64,000 bases of DNA from Strongylocentrotus droebachiensis (GCA_035222895.1 JAVYIG010000593.1:310001-374000); one strand, 5' to 3'; shown: positions 1 to 12,938, counted from the stretch's first letter. A program made the numbers and translations. Notes: a model not told the origin generated them from the letters alone.

Positions 1-3000
1 GGGGGTAAAAGATTCATGTTCAAATTTCTAACGGGCAAAACAAAAAAAGAGAAGGATCTGAAATTTTAATTGTTATAGAGAGGGGGTACATGTTGGTATT
101 TTATTATAGTGAAGGTATATTTTGACTGGGTTAGGGGCGCATTACCCCCCCCCCCCCCCCATCCCCCTGGATCTCTCACTGTGTAAAGCTAGAATACAAG
201 TTTCAAACTCCCCTGCCCATCTCCAAATATCAATCTGTTGTGTATCTGTTGTGTATCCTTTCATGTATCTCCATTGGGACCTTTTTACCGCACCGGCGTG
301 AAAGCGTTCATTCCTTTGTAAAAAGTTTGGTATCTCCTTTCATTATAAATCAATTTCATAAATGTCAATATATTGGTTTAGATTCTTCCCTTACATCCCA
401 GGTGTCATCAAACCCAATTACTCCTTCCTCTGTTTTGCTCCCTTTTTCATTTTTTTTTTAAACTTAAAGGTGATGCAACTGAGTTTTTAGTTTATGTCTT
501 TGCAAAACAGGAGAGAATGAGAGAGCTATCCAGTGTCGTACTCTGTCCTAAACAAGAAGAATAAACATGGGATCTTGTTAGGGTTCGGTGTCTTATTTAT
601 TGCTCTGAACTTTGTGAATTATTTGAGAGATGGGAGGGTGGATATAATTTACAGGCTTTGTAGGGGGAGCTGCTTGAGTATGATAAATATTTTGAGAATT
701 CACATTACCAATTATGCACTCCTTTTACTTGTATATCAAAGGGGGGTGCAGTCAAACCTATCTTTAATTGAACAGAACTCAACTATCCTTTTAATAGAAC
801 ATTTACGGTAGTCTGCTGAGGAGCACGATTTCACAGCGATCTTGATAATTGGTGATTCTGTTTTTTCTCAAGATCATAAATTTAGACTTCTAAAAGCTGA
901 CATATGGACAAAAAAAATGGTGCCCCCTGTGTTCTTTCATACAATATCCTGATAATGAGAGCAATGCAGGCAGCTAGACATTTCTTTGAGTCTTTATCCT
1001 GAAAGATATACAGGTATATGCGATTTGCCAATGAAGCTGATTTAAAGCCAAGATAATGGTAACCAGTCGAGATTCTCAGTACCGGTAATCAATCACTGCT
1101 TCATATGCTTGATGTAATTGTCAATTGATATTACATGTGTTTAGAGCCAGAAGGGCATTAACCCTTATCATCTTATGTCAAAGTGTTGCCCTTCTGACAA
1201 TTTACCCCTGCTCGTTTCTCATTGTGTGACTGACATTTAGCTGCAAACCAAGTTAGCATTCATGTCCTAGCTGGGACGGGTGGGATCCAAACAGGTCCGG
1301 CCATCACAGATAATCGCTTGTCAGTAGGGGGTGTCCTTTTAAACTGGGTCATCCAATGGCAGCTCGTTTGGACCCCCTTTGTGCTATCAAGCAGGACTAT
1401 TTATAAATCCTTTTACAAGCCATCTTTTCTTGCTAGCGCACTTTCAAACACTTGAGAATGCTCGCGACATTGTGACAGATAGAAAGTGGCTACATGTATA
1501 TGGCCCATAGTTTACAGTGATCCATTGAGTGACAGTGTGACCCTGTTTCGGTTCAATTTCATTCCAATTTAGACAAACCCATAAATTATATCAAGGTTCC
1601 TAAGAACCCTTTTACAATGACAGCCTGTGTCCTTTACACATATTTTTAAGAGGTAATTGGTGTCACAAGTTCATACTCTTTTATTTTGCTATTTGTTATT
1701 TCAGAGTATGGTAGATGCTTCAAATAGTTAGATAGATTTAAACATTTTTAAAAAGACAATTTTAATTGTTTGATGATTTTTTTTTTTCGTAATGATTTTT
1801 TTAAATGATACACTTATAAAGCCAATTTTCATCCTAAAATCTGGTGAGTTGCATTGTATTTAATGAAATATAAGGATATACAAACTGTAACTCCAGAATC
1901 TGACTCCCACATTGTGTTCACTTGTCACAAATGATGACAAAAGGAAGTTGGATGATTGATTTTCAGTATGATTAACATATATAAAAAGTAATATTCTTAG
2001 CTCCTCTCTTCTACAGCAATCACTACCCCCATCTTTTCTCTCTCAATTTTACTCTCCATACTCCCTCTTACAAACTCAAGCCTCTTGTTATTGCTTAGAC
2101 AAAAACAAGGTTATCTCGCTCCAAAGCCGAGGCCCAATCGAAGGGCCCAATATGTTCCACTTTCAAGCACCTTATTAGCTCTTTTCATTAGTTCGTCAAG
2201 TTTAATGTGACAGAAAGGATCTCTGGCACAAAGCGTGCCGTTGACATGATCTAGAGCCATTAGGGGAACGGTGTCCTACATGCATATAAATCCGCTTGGA
2301 GATTGGTTGTAAGGTGTGGAGTTACAAACAACATTATTATAGCTGTAGAGAAGCTGCCGGCTTGATGACATTAGTTTACAGACAGGCCACTAGAAGGATG
2401 TGAAATGGTAGAGAGGTGAAGTGGGATGTAGGAAAAGAGAGAGAGAGATGGAGAGTGTTTATCTTTAGGTGAGGGGTGGACAAAACTAGTTTGTGTTACT
2501 TTCCCATCTGTATTCACTTGCAACAGTTTCAAATAATGTTGCTGATGTATTTGTTTCTTCAAAATAGTAGTCATATGGCAAGAGAAGACCTTTAGTCCTT
2601 GACAACAACAAAGTCTGTAAGAAGATAACTGTATTCTAGTATTTTGTTATTGTATGGTAGTGGGGGACTCCTTGTCTCACTAAAAGTATAAACAAGTCTT
2701 GTGAGTGTCTTCTCTGGGTAGTATAGGAACACAAGAGGGCAGTAGACCCTTTTAGAAAGCCAGCATAATTCACTAGCAATGAAAATGGTGCATACAATAC
2801 ATGTAATTCAATTCAAATCAAGACTTTATTCCAGACTCGGCTGCAAGAGCAGAGGTCCATGTAATATATTTACATGTAGATATAAGCAATGAACAATAAT
2901 GAGAGGTGAACATATCATTATAAACTGACATATTACATGTACCGGTATATAATATACAATGAACAAAAATAAGAGGGGAGCACATATATATACAAGAAAC

Positions 3001-3433
3001 AAAACTAAACTAATTTGTCATTTGAATATTTTCAAATAGCTCGGTTCATTTGTTTGAGTTTGGTCTCTTTTTATGACAGTTTAATGTTACAGTTTTAATG
3101 TATACTTGCCTGATTATGGAGTTGACTCAATAACTAATTTTTGCAACAATAAGTAAATGTTGAAGGAAATTGATGACATATGTCCAGATGTCTGCATCAA
3201 ATATATGCATCCTTTGGGGATGGCTTTTCAGCAACCCTAAATTTGGGGCATTTTCAAATGAATTTTTTTCGCCCATGTTATTGGAGGAAATGCCCCCCAA
3301 AACAAATCAGTTTTCATATGATTTTTTTCCATTGGTTCTATTCATCCAAATAGCTTTTGAGAGATGATAGAATTTCATGTTGTCGTTTAACCAAGAATAA
3401 ATTTAACCAAATTTCCACTCTTGTTTCTTTCAG
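1..3433 (+). other. Intron upstream of KChIP exon (non-coding)
   Basis: The stretch ends in a polypyrimidine tract and CAG immediately before the first recognisable KChIP exon, so it is most simply the 3' part of a large intron. I searched it for the preceding KChIP exon, which should encode the third EF-hand, and did not find it. It holds a poly-C run near 147-160 and a LINE-tail-like segment near 2805-2900. The rest is AT-rich unique-looking DNA with only short chance reading frames. Confidence 0.6.
2805..2880 (-). mobile_element. 3' tail of a LINE-like element (remnant)
   Basis: On the minus strand the segment reads as a short GC-richer stretch followed by an AATAAAG-like signal and then repeats of TTGAATTGAATT. 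That is the usual layout of a non-LTR retrotransposon 3' end. No coding part is visible beside it. The family is not identified. Confidence 0.35.
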
Positions 3434-3538
3434 GAAATGTTAAATATAGTACAAGCCATATACGACATGATGGGCAAATACTCCGAGCCAACGGTTGAAG
3501 ATATCTCACCGGTAGAACACGTCGAAAGAGTCTTCCAG
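3434..3538 (+). CDS. KCNIP: KChIP exon (post-EF3 helix)
   Basis: Acceptor TTTCTTTCAG precedes it and donor GTTTGTT follows. The 105 nt encode 35 residues in phase 0, from EMLNIVQ to ERVFQ. The matching vertebrate KChIP exon has the same length and boundaries. Confidence 0.88.
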
Positions 3539-4964
3539 GTTTGTTCTTCCTTTACAGACCATTATTGATCTCAAGATAATACCAAGAATTCAGTTACCCA
3601 TCGGTGCAAAGTATTTTATTACTTAATGTTGAATGTAATGGTTTAGAAAATGACTTCAAAATCTCTTAAATGATAAGAATAGATGTTGAAAATCATCAAA
3701 AAGAATCTTCAAAATAAAGCGCCCGATATTAAGGATTTTCTGCTAAAAGTAACATACCCTATAAAAGGCATCCTGGTCATTCATCTTTGAGTGACCAGAT
3801 TTACCATACTAATTTTTCCCCTTTTGACTGTAGTGTTATAAAAAACGTTCAGAAAAATATTTTTAAAATTTCGATTTCCAATCCTAAATAACTTGATAAT
3901 CAGACAAGCTGATAGCCTGTTTGATTATCGGCTTGTAAAGGTCATGGGATTCCTGACTGACCTGAAAGTTTATAATTATGATTTCAGCATGAAATTTTGT
4001 TTAGAATCTGAGGTAAAGATATCCAATCCCTTAATTGCTTTCATTCTCTCCCATGTTCCTACAGAAAATGGATCTGAACAGAGATGGTGTGGTATCCATG
4101 GATGAGTTCATTGATTCATGTAAAAGAGTGAGTATGAAGTTACCATGGCAACCAGTTTCATGATTTATCCAAAATCATTTTTATACTCAAACCGCATTCC
4201 CAGCTTTAACTCAGGAAGAAACCTTTCACCTCAAAGACCCAGTGACAAGCCTTTGAAGAAATGAGACATGGGGTCTTTCACAAAGACTAAGATTGACTTT
4301 AAGTTGGACTTTCATGCCTCACCATTGTGATCGTTAGATAATATTTTTTCCTTCAATAATGAATTATAACAAATGTAAATTCTGTAGATTTATGACCATG
4401 ATTTGTACGTCCCTTGAGAGACCAATGCCAGTAAATAATGAGAGCAAACAGTGGCATGAACGGCCTGCCATAGTTAAGTCCAACTTAAAGTTGATCTTAG
4501 TCTCTGTGAAATACCCCCCTGGAGTAAATTTTGGATCACTTTATAATCATTTATGAAGTACCGGTAATCAACTCCTTTAAAGACTGTAGGGTAACGAGAC
4601 CTATTCATAATGCATGAAAGTGAATGCTGTTTAACAATTCTATTCAGTATGATGGATATTGCTTCCCCCAAACACTGGCTAGCACAAAAATCTTGTATAC
4701 ATATGATATAACCTTCGTAGATTCATTCCACGCTGCAAGTAGAATTTGCTGGTATACTAGGCAACCATCAGACAATTTTTCAGTTTGTGAAAGGCAACTA
4801 TAATGAAAGAAATAATGTGTTAAAATCTGATCTCATGAGTAAGATGTTCCAACCAACTGAGTCCATCCTCTAACATCGTTTGTTTTGTTTTTCTTTATTC
4901 CTGTCTATCCTTCCAGGATGATAACATCAAGAAGTCCATGCATGTGTTTGACACGATATTATGA
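3434..4964 (+). CDS. KCNIP: Kv channel-interacting protein (KChIP), C-terminal exons
   Basis: Three exons join in frame: 3434-3538, 4065-4127 and 4917-4964 (stop TGA 4962-4964), giving the last 71 residues. KChIPs are EF-hand calcium sensors of the neuronal calcium sensor family; they bind the cytoplasmic N-terminus of Kv4 potassium channels and control their surface expression and gating. The first exon encodes EMLNIVQAIYDMMGKY, close to the helix that follows EF-hand 3 in KChIPs. The second encodes EF-hand 4 with a complete calcium loop (DLNRDGVVSMDE; acidic or polar ligands at loop positions 1, 3, 5 and 12). The third encodes the short C-terminal helix ending VFDTIL. All junctions are phase 0 with GT-AG borders, matching the exon cuts of vertebrate KChIPs. 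EF-hands 1-3 and the start codon lie outside the window. A frequenin- or hippocalcin-like paralogue is less likely because those lack this C-terminal helix. The specific paralogue cannot be assigned. Confidence 0.9.
3786..4032. mobile_element. Dispersed MITE-like repeat, copy 1 (intronic)
   Basis: This intronic stretch is clearly similar to 26870-27110, an intron of the RING gene. Both contain GAGTGACC, GACTGTAGTGTTAT, CTTGATAATCAGA, GTCATGGG and TTCCTGACTGACCT in the same order and spacing, and both end TCCC(T)TTAA. The left part of this copy is too diverged to place its end. Confidence 0.65.
4065..4127 (+). CDS. KCNIP: KChIP exon (EF-hand 4)
   Basis: The exon lies between CTACAG and GTGAGT. 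Its 63 nt encode 21 residues, KMDLNRDGVVSMDEFIDSCK plus R, a canonical EF-hand loop with a glutamate at position 12. Phase 0 on both sides. Confidence 0.9.
4270..4517. mobile_element. MITE-like foldback element in KChIP intron
   Basis: Inverted termini of about 40 bp: the left begins GGGGTCTTTCACAAAGACTA, and the right, read on the opposite strand, begins GGGGTATTTCACAGAGACTA. Both continue with an AAGAT..ACTTTAAGTTGGACTT block. The centre has no coding capacity, which fits a non-autonomous DNA transposon of about 248 bp. No target-site duplication was resolved. Confidence 0.75.
4917..4964 (+). CDS. KCNIP: KChIP terminal coding exon
   Basis: Acceptor CTATCCTTCCAG. The exon encodes DDNIKKSMHVFDTIL and then TGA. 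The motif corresponds to the short C-terminal helix (DDNI..S..LF..) of KChIPs. Confidence 0.85.
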   Translation, partial: DDNIKKSMHVFDTIL

Positions 4965-5660
4965 TCAGTGCTGGTGCCCTCTACAGTTCAGCTGATGAAA
5001 TGTTTGAACGTTGGATGAGCAACTACTAGACATATCCTCAAGACTTATTTTTCAATAGAACATTAGGAGCACAAAACTTTAACCGATTAAAGGAGCAACT
5101 CTTCGGAAGATATGTAATGTTTTTTTATAGCTTCGTCCCTTCAACCTGTTGATCACATGACATCATATTCTGCTTCTGATGGGTTGGCTTCACTCCTGTG
5201 TCAAAGGTCGAATTCATCCCCTGCTGTGATCGGCCAGTCAAAATCAAAGAAAAACTTTTCTGCTTGAACAAAGACCCCGTAATTCATCTATTGGTCAAGA
5301 TTTGTCTACCGTATCTGAAATTTGGCCCATTAAGCTCATTAGAATTTAGTTTGGTTTATTTGATTTTTTGGTTTCTTTGGTAAACATCATGAAACTTGTG
5401 TATTTTTTATAATGGATATATCATGCAGCATAATTTATATAGATTAGTTATAAGAGAAATGCATGCTAATTATTTAAATATATTTAGAATACATACGTTT
5501 ACTTGACCTCTCTTATATATTAATATTATTGCAATAAGGTGGAGCATTCTAAGTGAGTCCATCAACAATTTGATAACATTAACTTCCTTGCAAGTCATTT
5601 AAGATGGAAAAGGAGAACAAATGTTGTGTTACAGATTGAATAAAGGCTTTAATAATCCTT
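4965..5660 (+). other. KChIP 3' UTR (approximate)
   Basis: AT-rich sequence follows the stop. The first AATAAA polyadenylation signal is at 5639-5644, so the UTR probably ends near 5660. A much longer UTR cannot be excluded, because further AATAAA hexamers occur downstream (for example near 8260). Confidence 0.5.
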
Positions 5661-8600
5661 CATAGAGACATGCTTCTTATATAATATTGAAATCAAATAT
5701 AATGGTCATTCACATATTAACATAGATCAAGAGCCCTAGAGAATTGCAAGATTTTATAAAATAATTTTTATCACAGAATATTTTTTACAAAAAATTTACA
5801 CTTGAACCCCTTTGAAAAAATATTTTCCCACAATATTTTTTAAAATAACTTGAATGATATCACTCTAGTTACAAGTATTACAATCATTAAAACAATGGTG
5901 AATTACTTTTTTTTTAATGAATAATTCATGAAAATGTTTGTTCAGGGGCAAAGTAAATGAAAGATTTATGCTAGAAATCAATTTCAATCAATTTTGTCTT
6001 TGTATTGGTCAACCAGTTATGCTGTCATTTTAGAGAGTTGAAAAATAAGAACTTGCTGAGAAATAATAGAAATTTGTGACTGGTACTGAACAACTTGTTC
6101 TAAATGAAGTTTGAGAGACAAAAATGACCCCCTATTATCCGTTGACTGTCAGAGCCTGAAGTGTCCTTTCTTACTTTGTATAAAAACCTCTTTGCAGTTT
6201 TCTACTCCCAGTGCTGTATAGACTGCTGTACCAGTCTTTTCTTTGAGAAAACTTGCCTGTTTTCTGTGAGGGTAATGGTGAAAATGCATTGATAGTGAAA
6301 CAAAGGGCATGGATGCCAGTCTAGATTGAAAATGTTAAAGGATTGAAGGTCTGAGACAGAAGAAGATTGATTCTGTCTCAATTTATTCCGGTGCTATAAT
6401 ATCAAAGAAATTCATTCTTTAACAATGGTGAAAGTGGTTTTTACTGCGTATTTGTATTTATACAAAATAAGGGGTGTTATCTTTAATAGAGAGTACTAGT
6501 TCAATGAACTTTGTTTCCTTGTTTCAAGGAATAGATAGGCAATATGAATAGCATGCTAGGCTAGGTGTAGGAAATAAGGAGTTTGGGAAAGTTTCGCTTT
6601 ATCATAGTGCATTGTAATGTCTTTTTGAATATGTTGCTAATATGAGCTCCAGATAAATGAAATACAGTCAAATAGCCAAATACCTTTGCAAGATAATCCA
6701 ATATAGCATTCAACTCATCATTTCTGCTAGCATTTTTATGTAACCAAAACATAAACTATTTTCTGCCACTTTGCCCCGAGTTGATTTTGTTATTGGTTAT
6801 GAAATGTAAAGGTATGGATGGATCTTTTCTGCATGCTAAAAAATTCTTCCTGAAAGTTTTTTCTGTTTGTTGGCATAAAATAATGGTTATATAGAATGAT
6901 GAACAAGTCTTTACTCTTGCCTTGCCAACATTGTAATGCATGTTCCTTTCAGGATTGATTTAGGTTTTTTAACCACCTTCATGAATTGTTTCTCCCTAAT
7001 ACTTTCTTCCCTTTTCTTTGAAGTATATATACATATATCCTTTGCTTGTTTGTCCACAGTCATGACTCTGAATGATGTAGAATTAACTTTAGAAATTCTG
7101 ACTTTAAAATGCCACCTCATAAAAAACTTCAATAGGAGTTCCTCTTTAAAGCTCATTAGTGAAGCATCTATTTCAAAAAGATTCAAGATGATGATTGTGA
7201 TGGACTTTGATTCTTTGTACATTTTGCATTCCATTTCTATATGTAACATCTAAACATTTGAACTGCTGATTCTCTGTCTTAACTTCCTGTGTACAAATAT
7301 TATTTTGTTTTATTCTAAATTCTTAGTTTGATATGTTATTCTATGGTGATGTCAATGTGTTATTTACTTTTTTGGGCCTCTTTTCTCCTCTAACTATGAT
7401 CACATTTTTAACAAAGTGCCTTTCATATTTATTGGTAGCTTTATTGAGGTATGTAAATAAACAAAAAAACATTTATGCATTTCAGAAGTTTTATCATTTG
7501 AAGTACTTCAACAAAGTTATGGTATTAAATCAAATTATATTCAGATATATTTGATTAAGTTTGTTATTGATATATCAGAAGTCAGAATTTTGCAAATTTT
7601 ATTAGAATTGGTTGCTGTTTAATCTGTTAGATTTATTTTTCTTCTTCTTCAAGCTGATAGTTATATGAATGTAGTGCGTATTATTCCAATTGAGAATCTG
7701 CGTATTTGATTGAAATCTATGCCATTTTTAGTATGAAATGATTGGATACTAGTATTTGACTTTGTAAAGCAGGTAATTCATACGCCAGACCTGTGTAAGG
7801 ATGACCAGATGACACTGCCCTTGTTAAGGGGAAAAGTTTATGAAATGACCACTAGGTTCAAAATTATCTTTGCCTGAGCTTTGAATTACGAAATCTTTAT
7901 TAACTATTTATATCTATATCGATTGTGCCATAGAAAATAATCAATTATCTTATTCAAAGATTTTATCTCTTAAAAGTTTGATGGGAGAAGTGATCTGTAA
8001 AACACTTGGAGACATGATAGATATATTAAGCGATATATATACCCAGAATCTTATTATTATTATTATTATTAATCTTTTTAACCTTTTATTTTTGGGTTCA
8101 CTTCTTAAATGTAGATGAATAATTTGGCTACATTGAGGTGGATCGTGCAATATAGAAAAGGTGTATGAATATTCCTATTTCTAGTCAACGTAATGGAATA
8201 TATTTTCATTTGATTTTTAAGATGTGAGAAGAATGTTCTTCTTTTTAAGTGTATGATATGAATAAATGTTGTAGTATTTATTCTAGCTATTCAAGTAAGA
8301 ATGGTATTTTTTTTGCAAACATTAGTGAATGCATTGCAATTCATGCCTGTTGTTTGTATACTTCTCATACCAAGATACCTCTATTGAACTTGTATTGTCT
8401 GGTATATATTCTGCATATTGCATTCAATTTTTATTGTTATCCCAACTTTATTTGTATAAAGCGCATGTATATTAAATCCAAACAGAAAATATTTAAAGAA
8501 AATTGTACCCTTTGTATGAAATCTAATACTCAATCCATTTAAAGAAAATATAATATTAGTAAGAGGACTATAGCATATACAGTATTATATTAAATATACA

Positions 8601-8929
8601 ATACATGTGCAGTATACACACATGTTCATTATAGATATACAGGTATTTAAACGATTCAGAAAGAATGTTTTCTGCCTTACAGACTAATTGTGCATACTTT
8701 TGTCTTTCTTGAAACAATACCGAGGGATCATACACGATTGTGCTTTTATTTGCACATTGGAGGAAAACAGTAAGGAAAATATCTAATCAAACTACCTTTT
8801 AACAAGTTCAGCATGAAACTTAGTATAATTTTGTTTTCTCCTGATTTTGACAGATATTTCAAAACAGGATTGTATGTGTGCATTCATTGAACCCCAAATT
8901 TAATTTGATTTACTACAAATCACTGACCC
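5661..8929. other. AT-rich non-coding stretch, no gene seen
   Basis: Only short chance reading frames are present on either strand. An (ATT)n run lies near 8050-8070. It could be extended KChIP 3' UTR or intergenic DNA. Confidence 0.5.
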
Positions 8930-9040
8930 TTTTTTTTTTTTTTTAAGTGGCCCAAACATTGTGGAGCGTGGGTGCAGCGCTTTGTAACTGCAAGGAAAAG
9001 GCGCAATATCAAAAATCTTTTGGATTGCATTGGATTATTG
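8930..9040 (+). mobile_element. 3' tail of a CR1/L2-like LINE (remnant)
   Basis: After a poly-T run the sequence contains GCGCTTTGTAACTGCAAGG followed by AAAAGGCGCAATATCAAAAATC. This matches the hairpin-like GCGC...GGCGCTATATAAAT tail seen at the ends of the LINE fragments near 34450 and 41830. No coding part remains. Confidence 0.5.
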
Positions 9041-9532
9041 AAATTATTTGGGCCTTAATACTTTTGTAGTCATGATTGAACCATTGCTTCACCATGTAAT
9101 CCCCCATTTGATACAGAGAGTTTTATTAATACAATTCATTTTATATTAGGCTGTGTAAGGAAATGCTGAGTGGACTTTGCTTTTACAAAATTTCTTTAAT
9201 GAAAAGTTGTACTTTGAAACCAAACAGTAAATGCTGTCTTTAAATGTGTCTCAACTGTTTGCATTTGAGCAGAATCTAATATTTAAATGTTATATTGCTA
9301 TTAAGAAGGTAGAGAGATTTCTTTCTCAGGCTGTAGGCATGATTGCATTATGATATGTAATTAGGAATGTGTTATTTTCATTGCAAAAAGTTAAATTCCT
9401 ACACTTTTTTAGCTTTGGGAATATGTGTGAGCAGCAGCAAGCTTCAAACATAAAATTAATTGTTTTCAAAAGATGGGAATTAAATTGGTCCGCTGTCCGT
9501 ACTTGTAACTTTTTGCTTGTATAAAAGTTTAA

Positions 9533-9535
9533 GTG

Positions 9536-9566
<31 letters not shown>

Positions 9567-9570
9567 CCTT

Positions 9571-9629
<59 letters not shown>

Positions 9630-9765
9630 CTGTCTCTCTCTCTCCTTTTCTGCCTCTCTCTCTCTTCCTCTCTCTCTCTCTCTCTCTCTCTCTTTTTCTG
9701 TCTCTCTCTCTCTTTTTCTGCCTCTCTCTCTCTCTCTCTCTTGCTCTCTGTCTGTCTCCCTGTCA
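9533..9765. repeat. (CT)n microsatellite, about 230 bp
   Basis: Almost pure pyrimidine tract of CTCTCT with TTTTCTG interruptions spaced 40-50 bp apart. The interruptions recur, so the tract has a higher-order repeat. Long low-complexity reading frames cross it on both strands; they are not genes. Confidence 0.95.
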
Positions 9766-10693
9766 CTTTGGAATAGAGACATACAAATAAGACTCTGTTG
9801 TATGGAATGAAATTTCTAATTGGATGGAATTACTTACATACTCAACTTATGCACAATCAACGTTGATGTTGGCAAATTATACCTGTGAGCAAATAAATCA
9901 ATACACTGTTTTGAGTACTATACTTATCAATACAAATGTGTATTCAAATATATGCAAACAAACACTTCTCAAAATCAAAATAATTCTACTATTTACAAGT
10001 CTAGTCTGTCTCTTTCTCTCTATCTTTCTCGACATCTTTCTCTTTCTTCCTCTATGTTGTTTTATAAGATTGTGTGTATTTTCATTGGGTGTATCGTAGA
10101 GAAGTATGCTCCATATAAGTATTTCAAGCATCATTTCACTGGTCTAGGAAAGATAAGGAAAACAACATGGGCTCTCTTCCCATTTTCTGCTGTATATATT
10201 TCTCTCTTGTTCATTCAATTTATGCATGGATAGCACTGCTCATTTTTTATGAGGTGCTCCGTGCTGAGTTGGGATGATGATGAATATACAAACATAAACA
10301 TATTATGATATTTGTACCAAACATTATGAGACGTAATTTCACAATAAAATGATGACTGGAAACAAGCACAATCTGGATTACGATGTTGTTTTATTTCTGT
10401 CTTTATTGTGCGGGATCATGATTTGCAATTTGACACGTATTTCAACAATGTTTGCTGGAGATCCCAGTCGACTATACCAGATGGTGAACCCTCACAAAGT
10501 TGAGTTCTGTTGGTCCCTTGGGCCATCAGTTTCAATGGTTGCCGGTCTCTTAGGATGTCGGTCTTGTACTGGGCTATAGCCAACAATTGCTCCATGATCA
10601 ATTTCCTACATTAACTGTATTCATAATTTCAACCTTGGTCCAAACATTATATCTAACACTAAACCTAAGCTAAAAAACAAAATGGCAACCACT
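9766..10693. other. Non-coding stretch, nothing recognised
   Basis: AT-rich sequence with a short CT-rich run near 10005-10055. No exon, RNA gene or repeat family is recognisable. Confidence 0.4.
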
Positions 10694-11194
10694 AAAAGGA
10701 AAGTCCTCCCTGAAATTAAGTGGTTTTAATAGAAGCAGAAATGAGAGTAATGAGTCTGTAAAAGTATGAGCAAAATTAGTTTTAAAATAAGAAAGTTAGG
10801 AATCTTTGAAGGTGCGATCAATCAATCAAAAATTGGCAACTCTGTGACATAACTTGCAAGCTCCCCTACCATTTGCCCTGTATCCAAAAATAAAATAAAA
10901 AATAGTCATACATTCACCTTTAATATAATTATTGCAACTATTTCGTTATACATCCCCTGCATGAAACAAATATATTTCGTCATCAATAATAAAGAAAAAG
11001 AAAGCTTATGACATTTTCTGTACAGATCAAAAGAGGAGAGGAGCTCGCAAAATATGTCACAGTGTTGTCAATTTGTGTTTCACAGCTGACAACTTTAAGA
11101 ATTCATAAATTTCCTGGATTTGAAATTGCTCAAACTTTCACTAATTTGTTGCTTTTATTAAAACCAACTTAATATACTGGGGGACTTCCCCTTT
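10694..11194. mobile_element. Non-autonomous TIR DNA transposon, about 500 bp
   Basis: The ends are inverted copies of about 45 bp. The left reads AAAGGAAAGTCCTCCCTGAA..TTAAGTGGTTTTAATAGAAGC. The right, on the other strand, reads AAAGGGGAAGTCCCCCAGTA..TTAAGTTGGTTTTAATAAAAGC. Similarity continues weakly inward (TGAGCAAA / GAGCAAT). The interior is non-coding. Both ends abut TA, compatible with a TA target-site duplication. The superfamily is not certain. Confidence 0.75.
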
Positions 11195-12938
11195 ACCTCC
11201 TCCCCCCCCCCCCCCCACACACACACACACACACACACACCTGTGCAGAACAAAATGCTTTTTTAGGATTAAAACCCATGTAGATTATCAGTTGGGTAGG
11301 GTTTCTAACGGATTAAACTCCAGCCCCAGGGAGTGCACGTGGTTTTCAAACATTTCGACCACAACGCGTACCCCCTCCCCTCCTTCCCTGACCCTGAGAG
11401 TCTTCGTTTAGCTTCTGTCTTCTGATGTTCTTTGGACAATAATTTCGACCTATCTGAACTTCTCTCCAGAACATCACTTGAAAATTTCCCTCTCCAACTC
11501 GCCAATAAAATCTTCAATACGTTTATTGGACTCTCGTTTTGGGCTTGCAATGCTATGATTTCATAGATCAATAATATATGACAATAACAAATTTTAAAAA
11601 TAGGTCTCTATACAAAGGGAGTGAGATGTGGGTGTGAGTACGGTACACTCTAGTTGCTTTTTGTAAAACAGTGGCATAAAGTGGGCATAGTTATTAAAGG
11701 GGTGCCATGGGCGGCGAAAAAATAATCACGGGCGGGGAGGGGGTAGCGGTCTTACTAGATGTGAATGAAATGTGAACATTGTGAAGTACCAAGGCCATCG
11801 ATTAGGGGAGGATACTAAAATGGGTCCTATCATCATTACCTTCCCCTTTACCCTTTTTCTTTCCTCCATCTCTCTCTTTCTCTCTCTCTCTTTATCCCCT
11901 CTCTCTCTCTACTTCTCTCTCTTCCCCCTCTCTCTCCTCCTCTCTTTAAGTATTTTTTCACCGATTTTGATCAAGGGAATGTGCTCCCCCCCCCCCCCCC
12001 CCTCTTGCTACGCCACTGCCACTACTGGCAAAACATACACGTAAACTCATCATATATATTATTTACAAAATTAGCAAACTAGGACATGTCTTTTATTCGC
12101 TTCCCTGATCATTGAAAACAGAGCACTGGTACTAGCTGGTAGAATATAGAATGAGTCATCATCGTTCGATTGTTGATCAACCCTCGCCCTATACTAATCA
12201 AACACAATAGCTGGTAGACCTTCGGGATTGTGTGATCTTTGCTGACGTAATAGAGCAGTGTTTGCTGTCCTAAATATAACATTATACAATACTAGGGAAA
12301 GTACAGGCCTAGTATTTATCTTACACATTTTCTCCAAGCATATTTTTGCATTGATCTTTACTTTTTTCTTCTTCTCCTTTTAAAAGCATATTAGGCTACG
12401 TACGTTTGTGATGGTGATGGCTGGATGCGATATTGATATGTGTTGTAATGTGCTCCCTAAATATTTAACTTAATAACACGACGGAAAAACACCAAGATAA
12501 CCAAGAATACAAATACCAAATTAAATATTCGCCCCCCAAAAATGTGAATGGAATAAATGGATTATACATTAACATTTTTTTCATACGTGTATTAAGCTGA
12601 AAATATAGGGGTGAGATGAAACATATCAGAGCCTAGATTAAAAAGACAATGAAAGATAATAATACACACTTTTATTGAGTCAAGGAATTCAGTCGTCAAT
12701 TACAGTGTGTCTTTTTTGTGGGGGGGGGGGGGGGGTTGTTTGTTTGTGTTAACTATGAATACGTCATGTCGATCACAGTACTTTGCAATTCTTTTATAAA
12801 TTATTATTTTACAAATATTAATATAGTCTGCACTTACCCTCTTCAAACATGTACTTAGTACTTTGTACTTTTACCCTGGAACTGTTAATAAAGGCATAAA
12901 CCAAATCTTGTTTTTATTTCCGCCACTGTGACATCATT
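11195..12938. other. Gene-poor stretch with simple repeats
   Basis: Holds a poly-C run with (CA)n at 11203-11240, a CT-rich tract at 11865-11945, a poly-C run near 11986-12002 and a poly-G run at 12720-12736. No gene is recognised. Confidence 0.5.

Noticed and set aside
6911..7253. Overlapping 105- and 112-codon frames on opposite strands
   Set aside because: AT-rich, no recognisable domain and mutually antisense; likely chance frames in 3' flanking DNA of the KChIP gene.
9326..9810. Long Arg/Glu- or Ser/Leu-rich reading frames on both strands
   Set aside because: Products of the CT/GA microsatellite; the same applies to frames at 19000-19470, 22219-22500, 25042-25457, 37366-37746, 43669-43956, 49142-49381 and 53339-53671.
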